A stretch of 64,000 bases of DNA, from NCBI GenBank assembly GCA_030052745.1, contig JANBVO010000067.1, positions 61,455-125,454 of the forward strand, written 5' to 3'. The notes under the pieces were generated by a model. The model had not been told where the DNA came from and ran no database searches. It worked only from the letters and a program-made list of their open reading frames with translations. Position numbers and translations under genes: made by a program. This DNA is from Pleurostoma richardsiae. Lineage: Eukaryota > Ascomycota > Sordariomycetes > Calosphaeriales > Pleurostomataceae. Shown in pieces: positions 33,375 through 45,411 of the stretch (positions are counted from its first letter, which is position 1; each line of letters opens with the position of its first letter).

Positions 33375-36300
33375 ATGAACAAGCTAGCAAACATGCGTCA
33401 CTGGTCCGAGAGGATGAGCCCCAACTTCGGCATGTCGTCGAGGCCCAACATGCCCATGCCCCCCGCCGCTATCAACCCCCATCAGAAGATCACTCCCCAG
33501 GGAGCACCACCTATAGCTCCTCCTCAACCCGCCGATGCCATCATCCACTACTCCTTCAACGTCCCCTTCGCTTCCGACCTTACCGGCCCGAACACCGAGG
33601 ACATCCTGCACGCCACCGCCGACGCCGTGATGCGATGGACGCACCCCGTCGAGGCTCCTGATGACGTGCCCGTCTTCGAGTTGCCTGTCCACGCCGACAA
33701 TCTCGCGAAGCTGCGGAAGATGTGCAAGGACATCACGAGCAGCTCGCTGCCGATCGAGGCACATGTCATCTCCACTACTCCGAAGCACGTCAAGGGCCAA
33801 GTGACAACGGTCTGCCTGTCAGGCACACCTGACCTGGTCTACCGGACTCGGGATACCATCTTGAACGAGACGCCGCTCTCTCTTGTATGCTGAACGCTTG
33901 CCGCTGCACTCCCATCCTACTCTCTCTTACTAAATGAACCTATAGCGTTGCACCATCGTGGACATCGATGGGGATCTAGTCGCGGATATCAATGCTGGCA
34001 CTCTGAAGAAGTCGGTCACGGATACACTGGACAGCATTTCGGAGTACTGCGGGGTGGACATCTTCCTTCTCGGCCCCAAGCTGACGCCGCTCGTTGACGG
34101 CCTCAACGGTGACGTCGACTCGAGAAGAGACCAGCGCTGGAGAGTGGCCATCTATGGTGATTTGCTGTCATCCGAGCATGCGAAAACACGTGTCCTGATA
34201 CATATCGACCGACTTGTACGTGGAGCATCCGAAGACCCGGATCCTCGAATTGCTGCTAACACACGCCTAGCTTGGTCGGATCGTCGATGCCATGAAAGTC
34301 GACCTTTCTCTTCACCAGCTCATCTGTGGCCGTAACAGGAAGAATATCAAGTTTATTGAGTCGGCCACTTCGACTGCCATCTACTTCCCCCCACCCTTCT
34401 CTTCGATCTTCCGCTATTGCCCGAAGAATGCAAGACCCCGAGACCCGACCGAGATTTTCATCACTGGCGAGAACCCCCAGAGCATTGAACTCGCCAAGAT
34501 GAGGATTCACGAGCTGCTTACGCGCACTCGGCTCTTCGTCAAGGATGTGGTGATCCCTTCGGACAAGATTGATAACATCCTCCTCAGCCGAATGGACAAG
34601 GTTCGCAAGATCATCGAACAGAACGGCACGTTCATCCACTTCCCGCCCCTGGCTTCTAGGCAAAGCACGGTTCGGATCCAGGCCACGGAGAATCTCCATG
34701 CTGAGCGGACTGCTCGCGAGCTCATGACTCTCGTATGTGATACCTCACATTCTGCCATACGCGGTGCTAATATGCGTGATAGGTTGGCCAATTCTACAGC
34801 GGCTTCTGGGTTATCTCTCAGCCCGAGGGCCGTAGATTGCCCGAGGATGAGGATATCCGCACTATGCTCGGTGACATCTGCGCCAACTCTGATGCGGATA
34901 TCTCATTTCAGCGTCTGTCTTTCACTATCACCGGCTCTGATGATGCAGTGAAGGCTGCCTTGATGGTCCTTTCCCAAATCCGTTTCGTTGCTCAATCTCA
35001 GTATACAATCCGCGTCAAGATTGAACTCGCCAATGAGCACAAAGAGTTCGTCAGCGGGAAGAAGAACGGCAAGATCAACAAGATCATGGGGCAGAGTTAG
35101 TGTCCTGCCTTCAAGGTTTTTTTTTTGATCTATGCTAACGTATTGTAGGCAACGTGCAAATCATGTTCGAAAACTTCGGCGAATACAACTTCAACATTGA
35201 CGTCAATGCTCAGTCTTACGAATCCATGAAGCAGGGCCTGACCCTCGTTGAACAGGAGATGCCTGCGTCGATCTCATTCCACGTGCCTGACCAGTATCAC
35301 AAGCGGATCATCGGCATTGGCGGCCAACATATCCAGCGTATCATGAAGAAGCACTCTGTCTTCGTCAAGTTCTCCAATGCCATGGAGAGGGGTAAGTACC
35401 GTTGAAATACACCTTCGTAACTCGGCAAGTGTTCTAACTGGAGTAGGTGGTATTGGTCGCGAAGAGGATGACAGCCGTGTCGACAACGTCATCTGCCGCA
35501 CGCCTGCCCGCAACGCTCAAAATCTTGAGCTTGTCAAGTCTGAGATTCTGGAGATGGTGGACCGAGTCGTGAGTTCTTCCGATCATGATTAGCCGGATGA
35601 TTTTCCACTAAACATGTATTTCTGTACAGGATTCGGAGTTTACCACTCAGGTCGTCAACGTTGACCGCCTATATCATCGCCAGCTGCTTGCGCGTCTCCA
35701 GGATATTGAGAACCTCGAGAAGAAGTGGAATTGCAAGATTGTGTTTCCGAGCACGGAGCAGGCGAGCGATGAGGTCAATGTCACAGGACCACAATGGCAG
35801 GTCCCGCAGTGCGTTGATGAGTTCTTGGTATGTCTAAGCTCCTGCCCCAGTGGCCTTGGTATTGTGCCTGTCGATGACTAACCCAGACTTTTAGGGCATG
35901 GTACCCGACAACCACGAACTCGTCTTAAAACGCACGCCGGAGCTCATTAAGTACCTCGAGTCGCCCGCATTCGCCCATGAGCTAGTACCGAAGCTCAAGG
36001 CTCAGCATGAAGTTGATGTTACTGTTCACCAGAATGCTAATCAACCAACTGAAGAAGGCGACGCAACCGTCACATTATTGTGCACCTTCACCCGCAACAA
36101 CGCTGGGGGTCTTCGCGATGCTATTGATTTTCTGCATAGCCAGTTCGCTACCGCAGGAGTGGAAGTCACCGTCGTCAAGGGAACTCTTCCTCGCCCAAAA
36201 TCAGACACGTTTGAGGAGTCGCTTCAATATTTCGACTCCAAGCTGCTCCAGCACGCTCCTACCACTACCTTGACCACCGATTCACCGACCAAGTCTGCCT

Positions 36301-36734
36301 TCGGTGACGAAGTCGCACGGGAGCGCAACACGATCTTCGACAGGCTCCGCAAGCCCGGAAGCATGTCGTCCATCTCTTCTTTTCTCGATCGCAGGAAGAA
36401 TAGCTCTCACTCTATGAGCAACTCCTTCTTCAAGGGATCAAGCAACGTGTCCAAGTCCTCGCTCATTTCCATCGAGTCGACTCGCAGTTTCAACGCTGAC
36501 AGGAATCCCTGGAATGACAGCGGAGTCAATCTTCCGGATGAGGACAACAACAACACTTGGTCGAGTCGCCATTTTGGGAATGGCGCAGACCACAAGTTGA
36601 CGCCCAACAGCATTTCCCAGCCGGGAGATGCTACGCCTCGGCACAACACTCGACAGTCGGCGGACAGCGGCCGACCGTCTACGTCTCATTCTACAAATTC
36701 TGGATACCCCGGTCCTATTGGACCATTCCGTTAG
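33375..36734 (+). CDS. Large multi-KH-domain RNA-binding protein
   Basis: Predicted cytoplasmic RNA-binding protein with several KH folds. Eight exons, 33375-33884, 33946-34215, 34271-34732, 34783-35095, 35149-35391, 35447-35568, 35630-35827 and 35895-36734, give 985 residues. The introns are 50-67 nt and every join preserves frame. The clearest KH unit has the canonical GxxG loop in RIIGIGGQHIQRIMKKHS (exon 5). Other KH-like segments are LHQLICGRNRKNIKFIE, a PSDKIDNILLSRM/KIIEQNG segment (exon 3), FVSGKKNGKINKIMGQ across the exon 4/5 join, and a degenerate unit in exon 7. The last 170 residues are Ser/Asn-rich and disordered, ending GYPGPIGPFR. The arrangement recalls the multi-KH protein Khd4 of smut fungi, a regulator of mRNA stability and morphology. 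That match is from memory of architecture, so no symbol is given. Confidence 0.9.
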
Positions 36735-38002
36735 ATTCTTGCGCTTAGGAACTATGTCAAATACCCTCGGCTGGATATACCCTGGCGTACAATACCCCGG
36801 CAGTCTCGTGCATTTGGTCGGTTCTCTCTCGATTCTATTGCTTGTTCCGTTCCGTTGCTTGCTCTTTCCGTGCGTTTACGTTGTCCATTTTCTTGGGCGA
36901 TATGCTATTCACGAATAACGTCCGATGATTCACCTATACCAGGCCATGATTCGGCACCAAAAGTTTGATACATCCATGCAGCATGCAAAAGTTGCTTGAA
37001 CCTCGCGAAAGATACGGTGGATATATCAAAATCACAAGACAAAAGACAATGACAAAGGTCGGTTGGTGCTGTTTTAGCTTATAAAATGGGTGTTGCGAAG
37101 TCCTGTTTGCCGTTCCTGCATGTCTTGGGGACATTTATGTTTCCTCCCTTTCGCACAAAACTGCAACAAAAGTCACGAGATGTTGGGGGCTCACGTCAAT
37201 GTCTGGGAGAGGTAGATGGGACTGGTACTGTATCACGAGCTACATTGACTGATGGGGGAATGGTCAGGGGGTCTGGTGTGGCTCAGGGGTTAATATGACC
37301 CGTTGGGAGAAGTGCGAAGCCCAGACTTGGAAGAAATACAGATGATACCCATTGTTATACCCATTGTTCGTTCGGATATGTACTCTCATCTCGCGTCCGT
37401 GTTTCGACATCGCGGTGCATGACATGGCTTCAGTCCACTTCTGGACGCACGCCTACTGTTGAGTCTGGGGGCACCCGGAGTATGAAAGGAGCTTATATAT
37501 TTATCACTGCGATCTGCCTATTTAGAGAGACAGCTTTGATGCTGACTGACTGAGCCTGTCTCGAGGCGTGTCCCCTGCCATAGGAACACTTCAGAACCCT
37601 AGTGTTCCCTGCGTGGGATCATCAAGCCTCGAAGGGTATGTAGTCTCAAAGCAGAGCCAAATAAACCGCAACGCAATCTCTCGGGGGTATCATCCGTCTT
37701 CCCATGCAATCATGGCCGCCATCCAAGCAGCAAATAGAAGAGAGCCTCACAAACAGAACCGATGGTATCCTTCAGAACCAAACTCAGATCCGTCTCCCGT
37801 AGCTCTGTCATGGCCAACCACGCACGGGGAATGAGCCGTATTTCATATCCACAACGCCTGCCGAAAACCGTGTCAAAGCCATTTTCCTCACTCACACTCC
37901 TCGATCTCTTAGGTTTTCTGGTACTTTAGCCCCGGGTAGTCTAGCGCCGAGGCATCCAGGGCAGCGGGAAGCTCGTGAGACCACGCTGCCCTGGATCGTC
38001 AA
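36735..38002. other. Intergenic region between convergent genes
   Basis: 3' flanks of the KH gene and of the polyQ protein gene. No supportable gene or repeat. Confidence 0.5.
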
Positions 38003-39946
38003 CTACTTGTCGGCTGCCGTCTTGGCGTCCCGCAGCGCCGCGAGGACGACCTCCTTGTCGCCCTCCGCCACGGTCGCCATGCTCTCGTTGATGACCGCCA
38101 TCAAGTCGTCGTACTGCTCGCCCGCGGAAGGGGCCGTGTCGAGGGCGTAACCCTGCGGCTGCTGCTGCTGCTGCTGCTGACCTGCACGGCCACCGCCAGG
38201 GACCGATATGTTTCCGTTGCATTGCCGGCAGCGGCGCTCTGCCTCCGTGGCCTCGGAGCCGGAGCGGCAGCGCCACCAGCCACCGGTGTCGCGCTGGGAC
38301 TTGTGCGGCCAGCCGGGGTGGGGCTCATGCCAGTTCTTGTCCCAGGACTCGGCCTGCTTGGACGGCGTAGATGCAGCCGCCTCCTCACGAGCCTCGTCGG
38401 CCTCCTTACTCTTCTCGAGGCGGTACATCATGTTGAGCAGCTCGGTATACCGATCGGCAGGCGTCTCGGCCTGGAGAGGGATGCGCCCCAGCGCGTCGAG
38501 ATGGGGGAACCACTCCGGGATGATAGGTCCCGCGGATGAGGCCGGCTTGTCGGCGCTGTCCTCGGCGGGGGTTTTGAGCTTGCCGCCACCCAATTTACTC
38601 TGCAAGTTTTGGAACTTGGCACGGATTTGCGGGTAACCAGCCGTCTCTCGCTCGGCAGTGGTGGCGGCTTCCTTCTCTGCTGCAACAAGGCCGGTCATCG
38701 GGCACAGCAGCGCCGTGACTCCAGATGCGGCGGTGGCGCTGAGACCGGCTCCGTCTTTATGGGGAGTGGTGGAAGCAGCGGGAGTGTTCGGCACGGGGCT
38801 GGCGTCTCCACGATGATTCATGAGGCGGCCGACGAGAGCGGCGGCCTCGGTGTGCCGGGCGCGCAGGTTGTCACCGATGGAAGCGATATCCTCCTGGAGC
38901 TGATTGCGCTGCAAGGTCAGCGCCTGCTCCGCGTCGCGCGCATCGCCTGTCGTCATCGAAGTATTGGAGAGCGCATTGAGCTTGGCATCGATCATCTCTA
39001 GCGCATTGCTGCTCGCGCCTGCGTGTTCCTGAAGGGCGTGGCACTCGGGCTCCTCGTTCTCGACGTACTTGACGAATTGAGTGCAGGACTTGCTGTACAT
39101 TTCCAAAGGTTTCTCGTAGTCGACGCCGCGGACGTGGCGGAGGATGTTCTCCTCGCTCTGGATGCGCGATGGCACGACGTTCTCGAGGTGGGGAGGGAAG
39201 CGCGGCACGAGAGGCTCGAAGCGCTCATCAGGGTTGAAACCGTTCTGACCAAGGCCGCTCTCAGATGGAGGGGTGTGGGTGACGCTGCCGTCTTCGGAAG
39301 ACATCTCTGAGGACTCTGGAGTGAGATCCCAATTTCTCATGGGCGGCGCGCACCAGCACTGGACTTGGGTCGCTGTGATGGCTGACGATCGATTGCTCGC
39401 TGAGGCCTCATTGTTTTCCTGGATGCTGTTCTCATTTCTGGTCAGGATGCTTCCTTTCAGTCGAGAAAGAACGCGGTCGATGCCCTCCTCCTCGGGCGTG
39501 TATTCTGAGCTGCTCGCAATAGCGCAACCCGAAAGGTCGGCGAGGTGCAAGCCGGGAATGGCAGGAATGGCGATGCTGCTTTCATTCAATGGGCCGCCCT
39601 CTTCTCAAGCCGTCAGAAGATCGAAAATAGATTGGAAGGCACTTGGGTGGGAGGAAGCATATTCACCGTGCTTGATGCTCTCGTCGTTATCGCCAGTTGC
39701 GCGGTTCGGGTTCTCGAGGATGACCCCATAGCTAAGGGGATCGTCGCTTAGCTGTGACTCGTTGTCTTCTTCATCACTAAGGTAAGACGAGGACTGATAA
39801 CCGTCTTCCTCCATTTTGTTCAAGACTCCTACGCCGTCGTCGTGGTCAGGAGGCATTGTTCGGTGTGCTGTCAACCTTTTTTGGTGACGGCGGTTCACGC
39901 GACTCCCGGTGTGGTTCACGATAATTTGAGGTGGGAGGACCTCCAT
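38003..39946 (-). CDS. Unrecognised fungal protein with coiled coil and polyglutamine tract
   Basis: Function not recognised. Exons 39667-39946 and 38003-39603 join through a 63-nt intron (ESIKH to GGPLNESS), giving about 626 residues; an in-frame ATG 90 bases downstream (39856) is an alternative start. Residues 30-130 are acidic and disordered. The centre (about 225-370) is predicted helical, with coiled-coil stretches such as EQALTLQRNQLQEDIASIG. Near the C terminus a Trp/Cys cluster (WWRCRSG...RRCRQCNG) hints at a small zinc site but has only three Cys, then seven Gln in a row. The intron has two possible 3' ends three bases apart, so the protein may exist in forms one residue different. 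Codon bias and the clean splice make it a credible gene. Confidence 0.75.
38158..38180. repeat. CTG/CAG trinucleotide repeat coding for polyglutamine
   Basis: About seven CAG codons in a row, read on the minus strand inside the unrecognised protein gene. Such tracts vary in length between strains. Confidence 0.85.
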
Positions 39947-40754
39947 TTCAAAATTCTTGGAGATTGTGCGCTTTGGAGTGATTAGCGCCGTTGTCCTCTC
40001 TTCCTCTTGTCGTTGTTGAAGGTGAGAGCAAGGTGACTTGTGAGTGACGAAGACTCAGCGTCGAGCTGCGTTGACGGGACGTATCTCGTTCACCACTAAC
40101 TCACCAGGCCAAGCAGTCCGACCACAGCTAGTGCAGCAATAACCATACCAATGATACCGCGAGATAGTTTTCTTGTCCTTTCTAGCAGGGTACCTCTCGA
40201 GAGGAATGCTCAAGGGGATGTTGTTGTAACTAAACCGTTGACGGAACATAAGGGGATGTTCTCCTACAAAGAATCGAACAATAAACAATGACTGCCGCAC
40301 CCATGCCAAACAAAGCCCTTGAGTCAATGTTAAACGTCTTGTAGGATAATGCAGCTTGAGATGAGCTTTGAGGTTCTGAGAGAAACAGGAACATGACGAG
40401 CCGGTACGTTATTGTCCTTCTTCTGTCGCTCCTTCTGAGTGCTGAGAGTCCAAAGCAGGTCATCGCCTCCGGCGGCTGGAAAGTCTGTAACAGGACTATC
40501 TCCAACGCGCTTTCTATTTACGAGCCAACTATACATGAATATGAGTGGTATGAGAGGAGATCGATGTAAGCAAAAGAAACAAGCCCAAAAGGTTCGCTTT
40601 CTAGATATGAAAACACGGGCAACTGACGTATCTTCGGAGGCCCCTTGTCCCTCCTCCGCCTCCCACAAAGCCTTGCCGGCATGACCGCAACAAAAAGTCA
40701 AAGTTATGCAATCAGCGAGAATGACAGGCTCGCCTTGCTTTCATCGTAATTCTT
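39947..40754. other. Intergenic region upstream of the polyQ protein
   Basis: Between the polyQ gene start and the IRC3 stop. Open frames on the minus strand (40055-40327, 40330-40701) lack motifs and are not supported. Confidence 0.45.
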
Positions 40755-42861
40755 TCAGGCGGGGACGGGGCCGACAGTCACTTGCTCTCGGAGTCTCCTT
40801 GCCTGCTCCTTGTCCAGGCTAATGCTCTCGCGACGCTGCCGGCGCTTGCCGGCTTCGAGTTTCGCAAACCTCCCTCGCGCCCCATGCTTCATCTTGGTGA
40901 TCATGTCAGATGCTCTGCCCTTGTTGATGTCGTCGGCCGTCAACGGAGCAGCTCCCTCGCCGCGCAGCTTGTTCAAAAAATCCAGCTGGCCTTGGGTAGG
41001 TGGTCCCTTTCTCCAGGGTTGGTTTCTAGAGATGAAGGAGAATGGGAAAATCTCCGAGGCATATTTATCGGCTCCGTGTACGGCGTCAGAAAACGTGCTG
41101 GCCAGCAGAATCTCTCGAGGCGCAGCAAATGGCGATTTAGAAATGCCAGCTGGTAGCGCCCGAACCTCGTTTACTCGGTAGGTAGAGCAGTCGGGGTCAG
41201 GGTCGTGTATCTTTTCGAGCCTGAGGTAGGTCCCTGTCGGGCCAGAGAGGATATATCGGCCGTCCCCTACTTGGACCCAGGCGAACTGGCTCATTGCGCG
41301 TATGTGCTTCTCGCCAGAAGTGTCAGAGATGAGGTCGAGCACGGAATCATACTCGGTAAATATGATCTTCCTCCCGGGGAGGCCACCGCTGACATTATTT
41401 TGCTCCGTCGGGTTGTACGTTTGGTCTTGTCTCTCTTTTTCCGCCTCCGTGCGCTTTTCTTTCCTGCTTCGCATGTCCTCGACCGAGGCGTTGTCGACTA
41501 GCTCGCTGGGGTCGAGCCCGAACAGGGTCGGTGTCGTCACGATGCCGGTCTCAAGACTCGAGACCATGTCGATGATGTGACAATTGTCTTTTCCTGGGTG
41601 GAGTCTCATGCCCCTGCCAATCATCTGGACGAGCAGATTCCGTGACCTGGTCGGCCTGGCCAGCACGACGCAGTCGATGTTGGGTATGTCAGTGCCTTCG
41701 GTGAAGACACCGCAGTTGACCAAGACAGGGAATTCGCTTCGTCTGAAGGCATCTAACAAGTTGCTTCTTTCAACCTTCGGCGTGTCACCGGTCACAAAAT
41801 GAGCGTCGAAACCGTGCTGGCGGAACTTCTGGGTTAGGCCAGCGACATGGGCCAGATCGACGCAGAATACCAGTGTCGAGCTCCGGCCGGCAGCCTTGGC
41901 GCGCCAACTCCGGACTGTAATTTCGTTGACTTCCTCGGTGTTGACAGCACGAGAGAGCTGGGCGGGTTTGAAGTCGCCGCGAATCCCTACTGTCTCGACA
42001 CCTGATATGTCTGCGGAAGACTCGACAGTTGTGAAGACGACGTCGGAGAGCCACTTTTCTCCTATCATGTCGACATAATCTTTGTGGTAGACGATCTCGT
42101 CGATTGCAGCCCCCAATCTCAGACCATCAAACCTAGAGAAGGTTGCCGAGACTCCCACAAGATGAGGTGAGTCAGCCTTCTTGGTCGCCACGCCGAAGTG
42201 TGCCAAGGTTCTCATGTAGCCCGGTGCTACAATATGATGAGCCTCGTCAACAAGCACAAGCTTGAACTTGCTCGGGTCAAACTTGGAGATGCGGTCGCCA
42301 GAGGTGATACTCTGGATGCTGGCGATGGTGATATCGGCGGTGCCGCTGGCCTGCAAGGAACCCATCTCCACCTCGACGCGCTTGTCGGGGTAGAGATTGA
42401 CGCAGTGCTTTGCAGCTTGCTCGACGAGTTCGCGCCGATGGGCCAGGATGAGAGTCTGTGTGGCATGGCGTGAAAGGGGCTTGATTCTGTCGATCAGCTG
42501 AGTGAAGATGACCTAGACCGGACAGTCAGCAGCTGTACCTAGACCATTTGCTGCAGACGAGAAGAGAACCCACCGTCTTGCCAGCCCCTGTGGCAAGAGA
42601 GATGCCCACTCTCTTGTGGCCATCGTCCAGCGAGCCGAGAACGGACTGTATGCACTCCTCCTGGTAATTACGAAGAACAATCTTGTGCACTTTATGTATC
42701 CTGGCACTCGCGCTTCTGCGACCACTGCATGCATCTGAACGGGGGAAAGCATCTTGGGCCGGTGATGTCTCGACGACAATCAACGGAGCAGCATTGAGGT
42801 TGCTTCCCAACCATGTGCTCTTTGAGGCGCGTGGTAGACGCCTTGTCAGCCGCCGAAGCAT
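40755..42861 (-). CDS. IRC3: Mitochondrial superfamily 2 DNA helicase IRC3
   Basis: ATP-dependent helicase of the yeast IRC3 type, which acts on branched DNA in mitochondria and is needed for mtDNA stability. Exons 42574-42861 and 40755-42512 (61-nt intron) give 681 residues, close to yeast IRC3 (689). The N terminus is Arg/Ser-rich ([16 protein letters not shown]), as for matrix import. Motif Q/I region: [14 protein letters not shown], then LATGAGKT, directly before the intron. Motif II is LVDEAHHI, motif III SATFSR, and motifs V/VI are [12 protein letters not shown] and [13 protein letters not shown], all intact. The C-terminal third (from [12 protein letters not shown]) is the family-specific extension, ending in a basic stretch. 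The gene is divergent from the RRN5-like gene. Confidence 0.9.
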
Positions 42862-43331
42862 GATGTCATCTCAGTTGGTAAAGCATTGCAGTCGCCTGCC
42901 GAACAAACGATCAATAACGGCACGTATGTATGGTAGTGACACAATAATCTACGAGAGTTGGATGAAGTTGCTGTACGTGAGGATCCCGAGTTGGCGATTT
43001 TGATGGAGCCGCCACTGTAGTCAGTCATCCATCCCCTTGATTGGCGGCTCCACAGCACGGGCCGGTTTGTTCACCAATCAATCTACAGTGTCTTTGTCAA
43101 GCTTCTATGGCCGCCAAAAACTCACATTGAAATGCGACGCATTTCATCCTCTCAACAATCATCTTACCATCGACCTCTAGTCCCCTACCTGCTCCTCTAC
43201 GTCCTTCCCCTGTGTAAGCGTCTTGATTTGGGCTGCTTATTTACCAGAAGAATTAGCCGCCTTGAATATGTTGCGCCTCGTCTCGCCTAACTGTGCCAAC
43301 ACTGCGTCATTCACCAACCTCTCAAGGCAAA
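42862..43331. promoter_or_regulatory. Divergent promoter with opposed CCAAT boxes (IRC3 / RRN5-like)
   Basis: 470 bases separate the two outward-facing ATGs. ATTGG at 43040-43044 (CCAAT on the minus strand) and CCAAT at 43074-43078 on the plus strand lie 30 bases apart near the middle, each oriented toward one gene. This is a plausible NF-Y/HAP-complex site pair; binding is inference. Confidence 0.5.
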
Positions 43332-45215
43332 ATGGCTTCAGACAGATCACTCAGCGAAGTCGACGAGGTTTACCATGATGAAGAGAGTGAAATAGCTTCA
43401 CTTGATCCTCGTGATGTCAAATCCGAGAAGGTGTCAGGGGCAGAAGACAGCGGCAGCGAGGACGAGCACGAGTGGCAGCCTGGGAATGACGGTGCACCGT
43501 CTAAAGAGCATCACCCACTTAGTACTACGCAATTAGATCGAAACAGCCATGAGCGTCAAAGGACGAGATCGGAGGACATCCCGGATTTGCCGGCGCTATC
43601 TCAAGGATATCAAGCAGCCTCGGCTCGTACGACTCAATCACGCAGGTCAAGTCCTCTAAAACGGCCAGCTGACGCTCTTTCCCCGCGTCCCTCCAAGCGC
43701 ACCAGGGGAAGCGCCTTCAGTCGCGCCTATCTCGACCTCCTAAACGAAGACATCGAGGACGCCGCCTCCGGCTACGTTCCCCACGCCGACGTCGACCCCC
43801 TCGAACCTAGCAGTGCTCTCCCCGCCTCCCAGATCGGCATGACCTTCTGGACCTCCGCCGAGAAGGAGCTCTTCTTCTCGGCCCTCGGCCGCCTCGGTCG
43901 CGACGACGCCGCGGGCATCGCGCGCCGCATCCGCACCAAGGACGAGCTCGAGGTACGGCAGTACCTCGCACTGCTGCACGATGCCACCGCAGCGCGCCGG
44001 CGCCACGGCGAGCTCGACCCGCTCGAGCTTGCCGACTTCCCGGCCGCTGTCGAGCTGAGCCAGGAGTGTTGCGAGGCCCTGGAGGACGCGGCAGACGCGC
44101 TAGCGGACAGGCAGGAGAGGTACGAGGAGCGCGTCGAGGCGGCGCGGTGGGGCGCAGACCTGTGGCTCGTCACGCAGGACAACTGCCGCGGGGTGGAGGA
44201 GGAGGCGAGGGCCCTGGCGGGGGATGAGCCGCAGGCGGAACCAGCTTCGCTCTTTAAGGTAGAGAACTGGCTGAGGCTGTCAGAGCGCGTCTTCATGAAC
44301 AGCCCGGCCGAGGAGGGCAACTGGTGGTCTGTCGCTGACGGGGAGTGCCCGGCGCTGCGCGCCACCGCGCTCGATGACTTCTATTCCCTCGCGGTGTCCA
44401 TCACGAGGCGGATCGTGGCAGCCACGTTATACGTCGCTATGTCGAGGGTCAGGTCGAAGCGGGTAGAGGACCCTCAACTGAAGGGGTTCGTCATGCTAAG
44501 GGATGTTGCTGCTGCGGCTGCTTCTCTGGGAATGACAGCCGACAAGAGGTCTTATTGGGTGGGATGTCCCAGGCGCTTGGGACTGGAGGTGTACGAGGAC
44601 CCGCCAAGGGGGACACGGGATGACGGAAGGGAGCCAATGGCGTATGAGAATGTTGAGACTGCTCTGTTGGACGCGGCAGGGAAGGGGGAAGGCCGCTTGG
44701 CTGGCGGAAGGAGGGCTTCGGGCACTTTCGTTTCAGACAGAGAGTCCTCTTACCCGTCTTCCTCGGACGAAGAACAACTCGAAGAGGAACTCAGCGATGG
44801 AGAGAATCGCAGCAGCGAAGAATCCGGCCATGCGTCAGACGAGGAAGAAGAGGACGATACATCGGATGTCGACGCGGACATCCTAGAAGAAGCAGATGAG
44901 GTCCTCCTCCACTCCGCCGTGGACGTCCCGCAGACTACGAGGGGCAGACAGGCACTCATCAGGCGGATTAAGGCGGAAAGGGATCAGGAAGCCTACGCCG
45001 ACCGGCTCGACGCGCGCGACACGTATGTTGAGGAGAGGCGGATGTGGAACCTCTTGGGGAGACAGCCCACCACGCCGCTCCCCAAAGTAGAGGACCTGCG
45101 GGCTGATACTGCTCACCGTAACAAGATCTCGGTTAACGATGTGTATTCGGTGGGAAGAGACTGGTGGGAGAAGCTGAGGTACGTGAGCGAGTGGGAGATC
45201 TTACCGCCGACATAG
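43332..45215 (+). CDS. RRN5: RRN5-like RNA polymerase I upstream activation factor subunit (SANT domain)
   Basis: Probable subunit of the upstream activation factor that recruits RNA polymerase I to the rDNA promoter. Single exon, 627 residues. Residues 1-130 are acidic and disordered with a Lys/Arg patch (KRPADALSPRPSKRTRG). The conserved part begins SRAYLDLLNEDIEDAAS and runs into a Myb/SANT-like fold, GMTFWTSAEKELFFSALGRL then GIARRIRTKDELEVRQYLALL. A helical middle domain follows. Residues 475-535 are an acidic Ser/Glu run, and the last 90 are charged and helical. The start is the ATG at 43332; the upstream frame opens only with GTG. The assignment rests on the SRAYL block and the SANT placement; another SANT-containing transcription factor is possible. 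Confidence 0.75.
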   Translation: MASDRSLSEVDEVYHDEESEIASLDPRDVKSEKVSGAEDSGSEDEHEWQPGNDGAPSKEHHPLSTTQLDRNSHERQRTRSEDIPDLPALSQGYQAASARTTQSRRSSPLKRPADALSPRPSKRTRGSAFSRAYLDLLNEDIEDAASGYVPHADVDPLEPSSALPASQIGMTFWTSAEKELFFSALGRLGRDDAAGIARRIRTKDELEVRQYLALLHDATAARRRHGELDPLELADFPAAVELSQECCEALEDAADALADRQERYEERVEAARWGADLWLVTQDNCRGVEEEARALAGDEPQAEPASLFKVENWLRLSERVFMNSPAEEGNWWSVADGECPALRATALDDFYSLAVSITRRIVAATLYVAMSRVRSKRVEDPQLKGFVMLRDVAAAAASLGMTADKRSYWVGCPRRLGLEVYEDPPRGTRDDGREPMAYENVETALLDAAGKGEGRLAGGRRASGTFVSDRESSYPSSSDEEQLEEELSDGENRSSEESGHASDEEEEDDTSDVDADILEEADEVLLHSAVDVPQTTRGRQALIRRIKAERDQEAYADRLDARDTYVEERRMWNLLGRQPTTPLPKVEDLRADTAHRNKISVNDVYSVGRDWWEKLRYVSEWEILPPT

Positions 45216-45411
45216 GGAATATATCCTGAGGGCGGTGAGCTAAGGAGTGTCGGAAGACGATGGACACGGCTATCCGTCTTGCTGGACCAACGGAGTATGG
45301 GCGTTTCCTCTGTGCCACTGTTACTGCATTCCATGATACCCAACACAAAGTAATGAGACTCTGCAAATTGACAAGATGTTCTTCGTGGAGCCATCAACCA
45401 TCCCGACATAT

